From: DASVXQ01 sp046727955
GTDB lineage: Bacteria; Actinomycetota; CALGFH01
NCBI GenBank assembly: GCA_046727955.1
Contig: JBKPDO010000016.1
Span: 1 to 7,225, forward strand
Direction: 5' to 3'
Length of the DNA: 7,225 nt
In this document: positions 5,797 through 7,225 of the stretch, one piece after another
Numbering within the stretch: position 1 is the first letter of the stretch
How the letters are laid out: the number at the start of each line of letters is the position of its first letter
Program-made: the position numbers and the translations under genes
Notes under the pieces: generated by a model
The model's database searches: none
Told to the model about the DNA's origin: nothing
The model's input: only the letters and a program-made list of their open reading frames with translations

Positions 5797-6225
5797 TCAG
5801 GAGGGGATGGATGCCGCCGCCGAGCGGGCGAACTCCTCCACACCTGCCAGGGGGTCTCGCCGGTGCACCGCCCGCCTGGCCACCACCGTGGCGCCACGCG
5901 CTACAAGCCGGCTCGCCATGGCGTCCAGCGTCCCGCGGGGGGAAACGGCGTAGGTACAAAACACCGCGGCCCGTCGCCCCTCAAGGGATGGGAGACGGTC
6001 CAGCCACGCCCGGGTTGCCTTCGCCGGGCCCACCCCGAACAGGATGAACCCCTCGGTCCACGACCCGACTACGACGAGGTCCGCGGTCGTCGCGTCGGCT
6101 GGCTGCGCGTCCGTCACCGATGCCAGGACGACATCGTGGCCATCTCCGCGGAGGACATCCGCGATGGCGGCGGCGGTCCTCGCGGTTCTCCCCCCCCGGC
6201 TTTCGTACACCACCAACACCTGCAT
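5797..6225 (-). CDS. flavodoxin-domain protein
   Basis: An intact 142-residue protein with a flavodoxin fold starts at ATG 6223-6225 (strong RBS, six-base spacing). The N-terminal strand and phosphate-binding loop are MQVLVVYESRGGRTARTAAAIAD, with RGGRTAR where classical flavodoxins have SxTGNT, so FMN binding is likely but the loop is atypical. Strand 3 and the loop near residues 50-65 read ATTADLVVVGSWTEGF. Strand 4 is GRRAAVFCTYAV. The last part (GATVVARRAVHRRDPLAGVEEFARSAAAS) is the usual C-terminal strand and helix. Such proteins are cytoplasmic one- or two-electron carriers or FMN oxidoreductases. It is divergent from the radical SAM fragment, which raises the possibility that it once supplied electrons to that enzyme; this is only suggested by position. 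Confidence 0.8.
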   Translation of the reverse strand: MQVLVVYESRGGRTARTAAAIADVLRGDGHDVVLASVTDAQPADATTADLVVVGSWTEGFILFGVGPAKATRAWLDRLPSLEGRRAAVFCTYAVSPRGTLDAMASRLVARGATVVARRAVHRRDPLAGVEEFARSAAASIPS

Positions 6226-6458
6226 CGACGGCTCCTTTCCAAGCCACGACCCCACGCTGTGGTGCAGCCCGTGCGAAAGGGATGGCCCTGCTGCTGGGAC
6301 CACTGTGTCGACAAGGATCCACGACTACCACTCCGTCGCCATGGTCCCAGTGGCCCACCGCGACCGGGACCTATGACCCCTGGCAAGCGCCCTGCCCCGC
6401 TACCAGCACCCGACGCAACAAGTCATCACGGGCAGGCGGGTCTGGACCGTCGGAGTCG
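6226..6458. other. divergent intergenic region
   Basis: These 233 bases separate the flavodoxin gene from the radical SAM fragment and should hold both promoters. A perfect 8-bp palindrome TGTCGACA lies at 6306-6313. I see no convincing -35/-10 pair, RNA gene or protein gene. Confidence 0.35.
6232..6238 (-). promoter_or_regulatory. ribosome binding site of the flavodoxin gene
   Basis: AAAGGAG on the minus strand, six bases before ATG 6225, selects this start over the in-frame codon at 6303, whose extra 26 residues lack any family resemblance. Confidence 0.75.
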
Positions 6459-6605
6459 GTGGTAGGGGTCAGGGCCGATAACGCTCCGATGCTGGCCTTC
6501 TGGGAGACGACTCGAGCGTGCGAGCTGGCTTGTCGGGACTGTCGAGGCAAGGCCATCCCAGGCCTGCTCCAGGCCAGCTCGCCACCCAGGAACAGCCGAG
6601 ATCGA
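6459..6605 (+). pseudogene. radical SAM enzyme, N-terminal fragment
   Basis: From GTG 6459 (ATG 6489 is an alternative) the frame gives VRADNAPMLAFWETTRACELACRDCRGKAIP. The CxxxCxxC motif (codons at 6519, 6531 and 6540) ligates the 4Fe-4S cluster in radical SAM enzymes, and the preceding WETTRAC stretch is typical of SPASM-type members such as peptide-modifying or haem-pathway enzymes (possibly the TIGR04053-like group). After AIP the match continues one frame away as RPAPGQLATQEQPRSM, consistent with loss of one C from a run at 6557-6559. Resemblance ends near 6605, close to the IS982 element. The remaining about 300 residues are absent, so no active enzyme can be made. The start has only a weak GGAG at three-base spacing. 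Confidence 0.7.
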
Positions 6606-6634
6606 TGACCGGGAAATCGTTGCTGCTCAGAGGG

Positions 6635-7225
6635 TCAGTGATCATAGGCGATCAGGGAGCGCTTGACGGGTGCGCTGATGGCCCAGTTGTGCCAGATTGC
6701 GGCGTTGAGCACCAGCAGGCGCTGGACCACGCGCGCCCACAGCCCGGCGGGCACCCGGCCGCCGTGGCGTTCCAGGCCGAGCTGGTGCTTCAGGGTCCAG
6801 ATGATGGCCTCGACCCGCTGCCGCAGCCAGTTCGGGAAGGAGCGGGGGGTCTGCTCATCGTTGCGGGCCGGGCGGATCAGCGTGAGGCGCAGGCCGGGGC
6901 TGGCGAAGAACGCTTGGGTGTCTTCGCCGGACAGGCCCTTGTCGGTGACGATGGCGGTGCCCGGCGCCGGGCGGTTGGCCGGCTGGCGCTGGAGCATCTG
7001 CCGGGCCTGGTCGCGCTCGCCGGCCAGTTTCGGGTTGGCCAGGCAGAACCCGGTCACGGTCCCGTCGCAGGTGCAGACAAGCAGCAGCTTGGCGCCCCAG
7101 TACCAGCGCGAATGGCTGGGACAGTAGCCGTATCCGGCCCACCCGAACAGGTCAGAACGCCTGGCGGTGACGGCGGACTGCCCGCACGGGACGGGGGTGG
7201 CGTCCAGCAGCCGCAGCATCTCCGC
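6635..7225 (-). CDS. IS982-type DDE transposase (partial, 5' end outside window)
   Basis: The reading frame is open from the window edge to TGA at 6635-6637, giving about 196 residues. The motifs are LRLLDATPVPCGQS (first catalytic Asp), DLFGWAGYGYCPSHSRWYWGAKL, TAIVTDKGLSGEDTQAFF (second Asp) and RQRVEAIIWTLKHQLGLERHGGR (catalytic Glu). The C-terminus is LLVLNAAIWHNWAI...VKRSLIAYDH. This order and spacing match IS982-family transposases of actinomycetes. The methionine at 7219 is internal (preceded by Ala-Glu in frame), so the N-terminal 80-100 residues lie beyond the window. No frameshift is seen in the visible part, so the element may still be functional. It has probably displaced the rest of the radical SAM gene. 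Confidence 0.85.
   Translation of the reverse strand, partial: AEMLRLLDATPVPCGQSAVTARRSDLFGWAGYGYCPSHSRWYWGAKLLLVCTCDGTVTGFCLANPKLAGERDQARQMLQRQPANRPAPGTAIVTDKGLSGEDTQAFFASPGLRLTLIRPARNDEQTPRSFPNWLRQRVEAIIWTLKHQLGLERHGGRVPAGLWARVVQRLLVLNAAIWHNWAISAPVKRSLIAYDH

Noticed and set aside
5383..6465. Plus-strand 360-codon open frame
   Set aside because: It crosses antisense to the flavodoxin and CPAC-protein genes with low-complexity Arg/Pro/Gly content and no recognised family.
1..7225. CRISPR arrays, tRNA or rRNA genes
   Set aside because: No regularly spaced repeats and no recognisable tRNA or rRNA sequence were seen on either strand.

Overview
The window is GC-rich DNA with codon use and protein families typical of a high-GC actinomycete (Streptosporangiales, Frankia or Streptomyces-like). 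The species cannot be told from this sequence. It reads as a decaying accessory region: four transposase genes of different families, several multiply frameshifted chromosomal genes, and only a few intact genes. All identifications come from reading translations against remembered family motifs; no database search was run.

Layout. Positions 1-103 hold the last codons of a plus-strand gene. Positions 167-927 (minus) are an intact two-gene unit: an Imm-5-like putative immunity protein followed, with an ATGA overlap, by an 82-residue single-pass membrane protein. Positions 1025-2240 are an IS110-family remnant whose transposase gene carries a clean in-frame internal deletion, a nonsense codon and several frameshifts. 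Positions 2322-2811 are the 3' half of an IS6-family element. Positions 2812-3967 are an integrase-core (IS3-like) element with a 14-bp terminal inverted repeat at both ends and a transposase gene broken by about seven frameshifts. Its right end abuts a broken SigJ/ECF41-type sigma factor gene (3967-4801), followed 35 bp downstream by a broken SRPBCC-domain gene (4837 to about 5292-5404). Convergent to that, on the minus strand, come a short broken CPAC-motif protein gene (5388-5604) and, upstream of it, an intact flavodoxin-domain gene (5797-6225). On the plus strand at 6459-6605 is the first part of a radical SAM enzyme (CxxxCxxC intact), frameshifted and then cut off at the edge of an IS982-type element whose transposase (6635-7225, minus) runs off the window.

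How the parts relate. The sigma factor and SRPBCC gene look like a former operon. The flavodoxin and the radical SAM fragment are divergent and share a 233-bp intergenic region. Indels are strongly clustered: about 2.9 kb of coding sequence (immunity unit, IS6 fragment, first part of IS110, flavodoxin, IS982) has none, whereas the IS3-like, sigma, SRPBCC, CPAC-protein and radical SAM genes have many. That pattern, with deletions of tens of codons, favours genuine gene decay over uniform sequencing error. I do not see a convincing new multi-gene system. The best leads are the immunity/membrane pair without a visible toxin, the possible IS110 boundaries with a candidate bridge-RNA region, and the IS junctions that record deletions.
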